From assembly GCA_013365365.1 (NCBI GenBank), contig JABVXU010000238.1, positions 18,793 to 82,792 on the forward strand: 64,000 nucleotides of DNA, read 5' to 3'. A program made the position numbers and the translations under genes. This DNA comes from Cruorifilaria tuberocauda (Eukaryota; Nematoda; Chromadorea; Rhabditida; Onchocercidae). The notes beneath the pieces were generated by a model, which worked only from the letters and a program-made list of their open reading frames with translations, was not told the origin of the DNA and searched no databases. Of this stretch, positions 16,241 through 26,900 are shown in pieces. Within the stretch, counting starts at the first letter, position 1, and the number at the start of each line of letters is the position of its first letter.

Positions 16241-17083
16241 ATGCTTGGCACGCTCCTCGCAGCTTTATTAACTGTCAGTGTGAGATTCTCAGACAGTGGT
16301 AGGTTCTCAGTCTTATGCAGAATAATTTCAATTTTAAAATTTTTGGAAGATGTACTGGTTCTGAAGATGCTTAAAAACGATTTTATGATCCAAATTTTCC
16401 TTTCCATGCGAAGGGGTGTATTACCTGTAATGCAAATTGATAGTAAGTGACGTAGAGTTAAGACTAGAAGTCATACGGAATGATAAAAAGTGTGAAGTTG
16501 TACAAAGACCTGTGGAAAAGCTTGTATTATATCAAAATTTAGATGTGGTGAAAGAAAATTTGTTAATACCGAAGATTACGAAACTCTTGCATTTTGTGTT
16601 AAGTGATAAGATTGATTACATCGTATTTGTTTTATGTTATGAAATTTGATCCTCGTTAACTTCTATTGCCTCTGCAAAAGTTGTAATTGTGCCCTGAATA
16701 TGGCGTTTGTGTTTCATTTTCGGAAATTTATAGTAAATCTGTAGGGTATTAAAATTTTCATTTTCGTTCTGTTCATCAATCGTATGAAATAATAGTTTGT
16801 TACTGCGAAGCAGACTGTCATAAAAATTTCAAAACAGTAGAGAAAGTATTCCAGGATGTTCGATCGAAGTGTACTGACATAGATTTTTTCGTTTGGTTAA
16901 TGACGGTAAGTACGCTGCAAAACCAGTCAAGAAAAAGATGCGGTCATTTATGTTCGAGAAATGATTTATATGTCACAGAAAGTTTGCAGTTTGTTTTGGC
17001 ATTTGGTTACGCATCCAAAAAAGAAATACATTTGAAAAAGTGCCTGATTCATGGATGCGGATTCGGCTATATTCAAACTGTCT
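16241..17083 (+). pseudogene. possible secreted FKBP-like gene, probably decayed
   Basis: An ATG at 16241 sits 10 bases after a CGTTTTAG acceptor and opens a short hydrophobic leader (MLGTLLAALLTVSV) ending at donor GTAGGT (exon 16241-16298). It joins in frame to a stretch from 16444 after TTGATAG: VELRLEVIRNDKKCEVVQ and then KLVLYQNLD. This has the shape of the first strands of secreted FKBP prolyl isomerases (a Cys, then a turn, then a hY motif), though the usual Gly-Asp turn reads Val-Glu. At 16915-17083 another open piece, ESLQFVLAFGYASKKEIH followed by a Cys-Gly segment, resembles the later FKBP core (FxLGxGxVxKGxxxG) with key glycines lost. I could not connect these pieces. It may be a pseudogene, a diverged gene, or coincidence. 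Confidence 0.3.
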
Positions 17084-17085
17084 GA

Positions 17086-18650
17086 CATTCCACAAGTCAT
17101 AAACGTGAATTTAGGCTGAATTATAAAAGTTTTGTCTTTTGTGGCTTATTTTCCTTTGTCGCTATAGATTGAAGTAGGGTAAACTGCTATCAAATTTTAT
17201 TGATGTTCAACCATCATATTTCAGTTTCGTGGTTTCGTGGTTTAGCCCTGAAAAAAAGGTGCAGGACTGCAACTCAGATATGATTGATTTTTGATTTATG
17301 TATGTCCTGATCAAATTTGAAGGATATAATAATTCATTAAAGACTGCTCCATAATTCTAACAAAACTGCAAAATTGCAAATATTTTGTGATTGCCAAAAA
17401 CCGAATTCCACGAGTACCATAAATGTAAAATTTTCTTTGCTATACATTATGGAGCATTCGTCAGCAGTATTTCATCAGCATCAAAATGACAATCATTTAT
17501 TCAGAACAGAATGGGATTGTTGAAGAACAAGAAGTTAATGACAATGATAGAATAAAGTATGACAACATGATAACTTGTAAATTGTAACATTCCATAGAAA
17601 AAATTTTGTTGAAACGATTTGTTATGATTATTTATCAATATAAAGCTCAAAAAATTGAAGAAATTTATTGATCAGTAAAGCTAGGAGATCATTTGTTTGT
17701 TGAAGGCCGAATTTATATTACTATTGATACCGAACCATATCGGAGATTACTAGTGTAACGAACCATATTATTCCAATAAAAAAGAAACAATGATCTGATA
17801 AGACCGTAGATGAAAATTTTCTGACCAGTAAATTCCGAGCAAAAAAGACAAACTTGCGGTAAAAGCGGCCTGGAACCGTCATCTTTGATATAACTCATTA
17901 TTTTATTGTTTTAAAATAATATATGTAAAGTTAAATCTTTTCAATACTAATGATTTATAATAACTTTTCTTAAACAATCAATATTTTTCTTGGTCATAAT
18001 AAATGGAAGGAGTAACGGAGGAGCAAGAAAGTAGCGAAGTTGCTTGCTATTAAAGAGTCAATCAGATCACTGGAAGTAAATCGAATTCCGCTGTTTAATT
18101 GTTATTAAACCAAGTATGAAATAAAAATTATTGAAGTCATACATCGAGAATAAACAAAAAACTGCGAAAAATTAATAGGATTACTGGATAGAACTGAATG
18201 ATTAAACATATTTTTTTTTAATATAAACAGTTTGTTTTATGACTAAATAAAGCAAAAAAATGGTATCAAAAAAATTGATGACTTATTGAAGTATGTAAGA
18301 AAAAAGTAAGATGAAGACGATTGGATGAAGGAGTAATTAAGGTAGTTGATCGATTAATGCCTGGGTTCATGCGTCCGGTTCTTTAAATGGTTATGAAGGG
18401 CAATCATGTTACATTGCTTAGTATTGTCCTTGCATTGCACCGTTTTTTAGCTCATTTTAACCAATTTTAGGCTTTAGCTTAGAAAAAGTCTGTAAGTATT
18501 TCATATCAGCAACTTTATGCTTTATGAATTTCAAATTTTGAAAAAATGTTGATGTCTGTGCTTCATTAACCGAGAGTTTAATCGGATGATGTAGATAAGT
18601 GATATATAATCGTCGAAAACAATTTGAAAATTTTAAAATTTCAAATATAA
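17086..18650. other. intergenic, no gene recognised
   Basis: AT-rich spacer with no splice-linked coding segments or repeats that I can support. Confidence 0.5.
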
Positions 18651-18881
18651 ATGAAACTGATTGTTGTACTTCTCACTGTTCTTTTTTTAAGCCTAACAGA
18701 AGCATATCTGAAAAGCAAGTTCTTTTTGCATAAACCTAACAGAGGCGAGCAAATTCAAATGCATCTAAAAAGAGGAACAAATAAAAATATTCAAACAGAT
18801 GAGGAAACTGATATGAAAGAAAAAATAAAACTTGGAAATAGTTTTTATACCACAAAAATTTATGAAATTTACATTAATTAG
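18651..18881 (+). CDS. small putative secreted protein
   Basis: A single open frame of 76 codons begins with a classic signal peptide: MKL, a hydrophobic run of Val/Leu, then a likely cleavage after LSLTEA (residue 18). The mature part is basic and Lys/Thr-rich (FLHKPNRGEQIQMHLKRG) and has no cysteine, so it is not a disulfide-rich toxin or defensin type. It ends at a stop directly before a run of AT repeats. It may be a short secreted peptide, or the first exon (leader plus pro-piece) of a larger gene whose rest is lost. The pro-piece faintly recalls pepsin-family propeptides, which I cannot confirm. No clear acceptor precedes the ATG. No known family recognised. Confidence 0.35.
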   Translation: MKLIVVLLTVLFLSLTEAYLKSKFFLHKPNRGEQIQMHLKRGTNKNIQTDEETDMKEKIKLGNSFYTTKIYEIYIN

Positions 18882-18897
18882 AAAATACATTAATTAG

Positions 18898-18944
18898 TTT
18901 GAGTATGATCCAACTTGCACTCTTATCAATACTAAGGAATACAG
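18898..18944 (+). other. orphan exon-like segment upstream of phosphorylase gene
   Basis: TTAATTAG precedes and GTAAGTCC follows a 47-base piece reading FEYDPTCTLINTKEY plus two bases. Its exit phase matches entry into the second exon of the purine nucleoside phosphorylase gene (19374), so it could be an alternative 5' exon. It has no ATG of its own. Confidence 0.35.
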
Positions 18945-19228
18945 GTAAGTCCTATTAACTTTCTGATCGGTGAATCCTGTCTGATTGATTATCAGAATCA
19001 TTCATGCTCGTGTTAACATATTTACTTTTTCAAAAGAATCTAATCATTTATACCTTACTCTTCCAAACATTTTTGTATTAATATGTTGTCATTTTCTCTT
19101 TTCATTTTTTCATTGCTTCGCAAATACTTCATATAAAACTACGTTGTTCTGTTCATTTTTTAAGGATTTAATTTTCCGCATAATAAATACTTGTTATAGC
19201 ATAATAAATAGTTGTTATATCCAAGGAA

Positions 19229-20948
19229 ATGCCAACAACTGTGCAATTATTTGAGAATGGTAAGGTCATTAAGTAAGTTCTTCTACGTTATGTTTCAGGA
19301 TTGCTTATCCAGCCATTTCATGGAAGGTATATGTTTCTTAAATATGCAGTAGGCTTTTATTAATGTTTTGCAGCCCAAAAAGTTATGACGACCTGTCTGA
19401 AATAACAAAATCAATCCGGAGACAGATACAACTGAAAGAGGTACCAAAAATCGGCATCATATGCGGTTCCGGTTTAAGTGGCATTGCAGATTGTATTGAG
19501 CAAGCAGAAATATTATCTTACAATAAAATCCCTGGCTTCCCAACCACATGTGGTAAGTGATCATTTTTAAGTTAAACAATTTCAATCATATCTATCTAAC
19601 ATTGTTATTAACATCTTCAAACATTTTTAAAACTTGCCTAAAGAATTCGTATATATGTTATTACAAGTAAAATTACCAGAAATTTGCAGTTATCGGCCAC
19701 AAAAGTAATTTAGTGTTCGGCTACATGAACGGAAAATATGTTATATGTATGCAGGGTAGGTTTCATCCGTATGAACATGGGATGGACCTGGCACTGGTTA
19801 GTCATATCTATTGTTGTTCAAAATGATAAATCCAGAACTGCAGTTTGAAATACGATTCAGTGTACCAGTTTTTTACCGATTAAAGTAATTACTAAGGAAA
19901 TTAAAAAAAAAAACTGACAAAAGTAAATAAGAGGTACAATTGCTGACAATAAGTTCAAATATGTTATAAATAAATTGTAGTGTGCGATGCCAGTAAGAAT
20001 ATTACACTTACTGGGAGTGGAAACTCTACTTGTATCGAATACAGCTGGTGGGTTGAACTCTAATTTCAAAGTGGGTGATCTGATGATAATCAAGGATCAT
20101 ATATTTTTGCCAGGCTTAGCAGGGTTTTCACCTTTTGTTGGTCCACATGATCAACGGTTTGGTGAACGTTTTGTTTCTCTTCATGAAGCTTATGATCCAA
20201 AACTGAGGTTCTCATTTTCATTTTCAACTTTCACGTTTGAAGTAATAAAATTCCAAAACCGTACAGTGAGAGTGACCAATATAAAAAGAGTTTTTTTTTT
20301 CCTTTTTAAGAAAATTAGCCATGGAAGTAGCTAAACGACAAAAAATCCGAATTCATGAAGGTGTGTATGCAATGAATGGCGGTCCACAATTTGAATCGCC
20401 TGCTGAAATACGAATGTTGAAGATTATAGGAACAGATGCTATTGGTAAATCTCTTCTATCTTTTCGTTTCATCGAATCGCAGAGTTTCTTAGAGCAGTAA
20501 ATGGTTTCATTTTATAATAAGTGCACTATATATTTTTATATAAGTGCATCATGTATTTCAGGCATGTCAACATGCCATGAAGTGGCAGTCGCATGTCAGA
20601 TGGGAATGCGAGTTCTCGGCTGCTCACTTATTACTAATATGTTCGTTTATTGTTTGTTTATTATACCACATTATCATAAGTAGAAAGTTCCATTTCAATG
20701 AGTATTTTATTCTGTTTATAGCTGAAATAAAAACTTCCTATCTGCTAAGAGTAATAGTTTTGAAACGAAGGTTTTCTTTTTGATTTGTGAGAAAGGGAAT
20801 ATTAAATGAATCAACTTTTTTTTGTTACAGATCAAATCTGAATGCCGAAAAACCAGTGATGGTAATGCATGAGGAGGTACTGAAAGTGGGACATGAAGCG
20901 CAGAAGAAGACCAGCAATTTTATCTACGAAATTGTCAGAAATTTATGA
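19229..20948 (+). CDS. purine nucleoside phosphorylase
   Basis: Class I trimeric PNP: phosphorolysis of (deoxy)inosine and (deoxy)guanosine to base and pentose-1-phosphate, in cytosolic purine salvage. Seven exons: 19229-19272, 19374-19552, 19690-19796, 19981-20207, 20311-20444, 20562-20640, 20831-20948, giving 295 aa (human PNP is 289). The phosphate-binding loop is IICGSGLSG (about 43-51). [10 protein letters not shown] holds R98, H100 and E103. SNTAGGL (from 129) is the nucleoside-site loop. GGPQFES provides E214. CSLITN ends in N256 and VMHEEV provides H270; these correspond to human Glu201, Asn243 and His257, so the active site looks complete. The short first exon ([14 protein letters not shown]) starts at the only in-frame ATG that splices correctly. 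The acceptor upstream of it is weak, and an alternative 5' exon is possible at 18898-18944. Confidence 0.94.
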
Positions 20949-23890
20949 TTTTTTTCATGAAATCCATCAAGTTCCATAAAATAAGCTTATAAATTTAAGA
21001 TAGAAAACCTCTATTCTTTTAGCGCCTTCTTCCTATTTTGCATTATTTAGTAGAATCACTATTTGACTGAAACGATTTGACGGATTAGCCACTGAAAAAA
21101 CCGAAAAACATAGACAGATCCGTTTATTTCTTTAATCGAAAGTAACACGACAGATCCGCAAAATCATGTGTATTTTGTTTGAAAGTTTGAATTTTGGTTT
21201 GGATCCTTCAATGTTGTTTTGGAAGCACAAAATCAGACAAGAATGTGAAAAACAAGCTGATAAGCGTTCACGTTGAATAATCTGATCCGCTACATGTCCG
21301 AATAGTCAGATAGTGAGACTAATAAAAAATCAAGAACTTTTAATTTCTATTAGTACCATTTCAGTGATCAGAAAATAGACTAATGAGAATATTACTTCAG
21401 TGGAGCTTCTGATGTTTGCTGTGTAAGATTAATATTAGTGACTAACTTCTTGATCTGCATTATCTGTGGAGTGTTCTAATTCCCGTCTTTTTTTGTTGCC
21501 GTACTACTATATTGAGTGAAGATAACAAGTGGATGTCATGATCTACAATTTGATGTCCATTTTAAGTCAATCTAGGTATTGAAAGCATTATAATATATTA
21601 AGAGAAATTTATCCCTAAATAAATTATAGAACATTGTTGTCGTTCCAAAAATTCCACTGCTCAACAACAAATAATGAGTGATATAATCGTTTCATGTTGT
21701 AAATGCACGTTCAGTTAATTCAATCAATTCCATCTAACAATCGGTGGGTCAGTAAAACGTGTGGGAAGGGATGAAATATTCTTCAATAGCTTAGATGTTG
21801 AAAAACAATAAAAGAAATTTAGTAACCCTCAACAGCGATATGTTCAAGTGTGTGTGGCATGAGAGTAGTGATTAGTAGGACAACAAGCGTTATAACGGCG
21901 GCAGGATTAATACAGTTGGTTAGATCTGACAAGTTCCAGAAGATGTGTTAGCAGTGAGTGTGTTAGCAGTGCACAACTGCTCCAACTTGTCATACAACAC
22001 CTACTTCCCGTCATATACTCTCAGCATCTTATCGAGTAAATCATTCATCCCATCTCCGCCTCTCGCATACCTTCTTCAACTTGCGTTATCGCAACTTTAG
22101 CGACTAATTTCTGTTCTCCATACTCATTCCACATCATCGTTGGTTACTTCTCTCACGTATTGCTTTCTATTTTGGCTCAAAATTACTCATTTGCTTGAAA
22201 TAACCCATCAATCCTCTGTTTTCTCCATTCACTATGTATTTCTTGCATTTCCAAATCTAAATTATTACTAATCAACTCATTTCCTTTCCCATCACAACGA
22301 TAATAGATTGTTGCTCTTGTTTCGTTTTGATCTGAAAGCGATTCGAACACAATACTATGCTATTTCTTGAATGCCTGGTATATTCTCATATTTATCTTTC
22401 TTTCCAATCCTTTCAATTTTATAAACTTTCAAGCAAAATATATTCTCTTAATTATGATCACATTATTACTTCTCAAATTTAGAATAGGCTGTAAAATAAA
22501 TTAGTTTTTCACTTTTGTGATTTTCTTTGTTGTTTGCCCTTATTTAAAAATGAACGAGCCGTTAAGAATGTTTTCAAAAATTAAATTTAGATGAGAAATA
22601 AATGCTACAGTCATCAAATCAAAATGCTGAAGCATTCAAATTTTTGGATTCCAGCAAAATTTAATGCTGGTAAATAGTAGAAGTGTTAGAAAAACACTTG
22701 CACTCTGAATCTGGAAACTCTCGAGATAGAGGTGTCAAGTTCTTTTTTCATGTTCATTGTCTTTATTCGAGCTCACTGATTAGATCTAGAATTATTCATT
22801 TGCTCTTTTCATAAGATGCGGGAAAGAACCTCATAGATATTGAAATTGTTTTTTTTAATTTCAGAGCACAGTATTTTTATTTTGTATTGAAGGCTGTAGA
22901 ATCGAACAACGCATAAAAGTATTAACTGATTGAATAACCAATATGGCGGTTAAAATATGAGGTTTTTCATCATCTCTTTTTTTAACGACCAAATTTCACG
23001 TCCGATCTTAATTGCTAATTGATAATGTATTAACAGCGAAGCACTAATATGATGGCGTTAATTGCAAGCCATTACTTAATGATTCAATTTTAGTCGTAAG
23101 CGTTGTTGACTTTTCCACTGTCACCACCAATTGTATTCTTTCACATTTTTTAACAGTTTTCCTCTGAGCTTTTGCAGCCGAACTGCATTCTCTCACACAT
23201 ATAGAGGCGAACAGTTGTTTATTCTGCTTCATATGTTCGATAAAATTTCTCGCTTGAAATGTATCAAGGCGATTTGATTATTAGCGTTAACTTCATGGAC
23301 ATTTTTAATATAAAATCTTCCCACAACGCTCATGTTACATTTCTACCATGCGTGAATGCAGCAGCTTATTCTTTTGTGAGTTTTGTAAGATGTAGTAAAT
23401 CTTTTTCTCAGGAAAAATTTAAACTTGTACGGTAAGTTTTAGGAAGTTTCATCTCCATTTAGAGTCAAATTAGTTTTTGTATATTTCACAAAATTTTTCT
23501 GAAATTGCTCAGATGGTATATTCGTGTTGTTAAATATACGGTTTTTTATTTTCATATATTATTTTCATTTCAAAATATTTCAGATAATAGTGTTAAAAGA
23601 ATGCAATAGACTTGTTGACAAGAAGTGTGAAGTATGCTTTATTAAGTAATCTCGCTCATCACAACTTGCTCCTTATTTCATTGAATGATTTATGAATTTC
23701 AAAAAATATCACCATCAAAAATATTTATCACAACACGTTAATTTCAAACAGTGAGTTAACTTTTATGTTATATCTGGAAAATTTTGTGTTTTATGGATTT
23801 GGTTGGAGCTGAAATTTATTCGCGTTAAATTACATAACGGTTAATTCATTGCTTTTTGATGATCGTGTTGATTTGATGACATAACATGCA
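20949..23890. other. large intergenic region
   Basis: Nearly 3 kb with no convincing gene. An open frame of 62 codons on the minus strand (23044-23232) is Lys/Thr-rich with no leader or splice partners. A pyrimidine-rich tract occupies about 21990-22260. A 12-base word (GTGTTAGCAGTG) occurs twice, at 21945 and 21959. The right end should contain the promoter of the kinase gene. Confidence 0.45.
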
Positions 23891-23893
23891 TTT

Positions 23894-23903
23894 TTGAGTG
23901 CAG
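23894..23903 (+). promoter_or_regulatory. probable spliced-leader acceptor of kinase gene
   Basis: A TTTTGAGTGCAG stretch ends nine bases before the ATG at 23913, with no upstream coding exon. It is consistent with trans-splicing. Confidence 0.45.
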
Positions 23904-23912
23904 TTGACAACG

Positions 23913-26900
23913 ATGGTAATTTTCACAGCCTTACCATCTGGTATTGGTAGTGATGAAGGTCGTATACTGGTCGACGAATCGGATTATCAAGGAGGTTAAT
24001 TTAGAAAAAGATCTTTCATTCGTTTTTCCTCCAACTCTTTTATTCGGGTATTCCTACGTAAAATAAAAATAGTATTCGTATAAATCATGCTGATTTGAAC
24101 ACAAAAGCATTAATAAAGGCATATAATATAAAATTGATAGAAATCGTGAAAGTTTCATAAAGCTTATCGAGTTCCTTCTGATCATGTTACAGTGGATGAT
24201 GAACAACTTCCATTTGAAACCAAGGATGTTGTACAAATACGAGCCAGTGAGAAATTCTCAAAATATTACGACTGCATGAACGAACTTGGAGAGTAATTTT
24301 TTTTCGATATATTTTAATATAAGACGGTAATAGTAAGTCGTTGACATGCTTAACTAATAAACCATGCTTTCATGAACAGAACTTCAGATGCATGAAAAAC
24401 TTAGAAGACCAAACGATTCCGAACAAACATTGAAACTTTTTCGATTAAGTGAGACGTCGCACCTTATCACACTTTATCAAAGAGAGCATTTGTTCAGGGG
24501 GAAATTTGGAAAAGTATATCGCTGCCGCGAAAAAGCAACAGGACTTGAGTTGGCAGCGAAACATATCAAAATAAAACGTGATGCGGATCGAGAAAAAGTG
24601 GAACGAGAGGTTTATCATAATTATCAGTGATGATTTTCGTTGTTTGTTTTTTTGGTTGGTGGTTTGATGAGTTGTATTTCTTTAAGCTTTCTCTTGTTTG
24701 TTGATTCATAAAACAATTTAGGTAGCTATTATGACGAAGTTGAAACATCCCAGAATAGCGCAGATCTATGATGCTTTAGCTACACCTGACAATGATGTTG
24801 TACTGATTATGGAAATGTAAGTTTGTCATTATTACTGTTCATCATTTTACTTCCTTCATTCTGATAAAAAGCCACACTAATTACAAATTTAGAGTGACTG
24901 GTGGTGAACTATTTGATCGGGTTGTTGACGAGAACTACATTCTAACAGAGTTGGCCGTCGTAATGATTGTTTGTCAGCTATGTGAAGCAATTAGCTATAT
25001 CCATAGCAAAAATATCGTTCATCTTGATATAAAGGTTATTCCTACGTTCCCTTAATTATCATTTGACTAGCGTCATTTAATTACAAATTACATTGTGCGA
25101 GATTCCAGATCTCATCTACCATTTGAGATATTCAGCTAAGAATTTAACACTCGAAAACAATTGTACGAATGGAAGTTTATAACCATAACAGACCTGATAT
25201 CGTGTTATTGGCCATAATAAGTTCTACAAATAAAAAGTGTTGGATTCCTCATATTTCTTGTATATTTAATTAATGTTTATTTAATGTTTGTTATCTGTTA
25301 ACGGCAAATAATTTTAGCCGGAAAATATCATGTGTGTTTCACAAACGGGTAATCGTATAAAACTCATTGATTTTGGGCTTGCTCAATTTTATGACGGCTC
25401 TTCAAATTTATTGTTTATGGCTGGGACTCCAGAATTCGTCGCTCCGGAAGTGATTAAATTTGAACCGATTGATTTCTACACCGACATGTGGAGCATTGGC
25501 GTCATAACATATATTCTGTAAGACTAAAATGTTATTCTTCACAAATAGCATATGTGTTTGAACGCTGAAATCTCCATTACTGTACTTTTCTTTGTTAGAA
25601 AATCAGAGCACTTTAAATATTTTAAACCCAGGTGAGTCAGCATCTAGTTTTTTAACTGGAACGAAACAAAACATATTGTAGGTTATCAGGCATATCACCA
25701 TTTTTGGGCGAAACTCTAGGTGATACTTATGTAGCTGTTGAAAAAGGAGAATGGGAATTCGATGATGAAGCGTTCGAGAGCATTTCTGATGCTGCCAAAG
25801 ACTTCATATCTAAGCTTCTTATAATGGACCAGAAGTTTGCTTTGGTTTTTATCCACTTCTTTTTAATTGTTAAATTCTATTTGGAAAAACATTTGTAATA
25901 TTACTCATTTATATTCGAATATAATAACAGGCAAAGGATGCTTCCGGAGGATTGCTTAAATCATCCATGGATTGTTGACAGCCGAACAAGAGTTGCAAAT
26001 GATCTGATATTAAACCAACTGAACAGTGGTATTCCGCTATCGAAGGAGGGATTAAAATCATATCTCAGAAATGAACGCTTTAGAGTGAGCAACAATTATT
26101 TCTTATGATTTATTCCCGGCAGACAATTTAAAAAAAAATATTGAAATGCAGTGTTTGTTATTGTCTGAAAGATGATACTTGCATGCTCCATTAGAAATAG
26201 AATTCTGTTGTCATGGAAGTAAAAACTAGATTTCCTTCATCATATTCTAAAAGTTATTCGAGTGAGCGCAGTTATCGTACCTTTAAATTTTCTCTCAATC
26301 ACTACTTTAATAAAATACAATTTTTATTCTGCAATTTCATTCTATTCAACAATGAAGAAATTGGACAAATATGCTTCATTTTCTTTCTGTTTTTTGTTTG
26401 GCTGTTTATCTCTATTTTGCATATTTTGAATACGATAATAAATACTGATGTCAGTCTTAACAAAATTTTCAGTTAATCCATTTGTTTCCTGTTGCTGCAA
26501 TATTTTCAGAAAGCAACTTGGGCGTTGGTTTTTTTGATTCGATTCAAACGACAAACACTGATAAACTTCGGAAGACGAAAAATTTCTAATGCCGCTGCTG
26601 ATGCTGCCGAAGTATATGACAGTCTTCCTGCTTCACTAGGAAAGATTCTGAAAAGCTGCACGGGATCGGAAGCGAGTGTTTCCGTGGTGACAGAACTGGC
26701 ACAGGATAATGAGCAAATGAAGAAGGTGTTAACTGACATTTCTGCTTTTGATATTTCCAGAATAGAGCCAGTAACTGCAACAAAACATCCAGAGGTAAAC
26801 TTTCGATTTCTTCATGGAAATTTTTTTCAAGGTGGTTTATCCAGCAATTGATTAAAGAAATCATTTCAGGGTAAATTAAGCAGCGAGATTCCGAAGAAGA

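Noticed and set aside
23044..23232. 62-codon minus-strand frame in the 21-24 kb gap
   Set aside because: It has a plausible-looking composition but no leader, domain or exon partners; not strong enough to call a gene.
24054..24236. Minus-strand open frame over kinase exon 2
   Set aside because: Antisense to a coding exon, with no domain or splice partner.
24388..24497. In-frame extension upstream of the kinase glycine-loop exon, starting with ATG
   Set aside because: Exon 2 (ending ELGE) joins at the TTCAG acceptor before 24498 to restore GEGKFGKV exactly, so this piece is intron.
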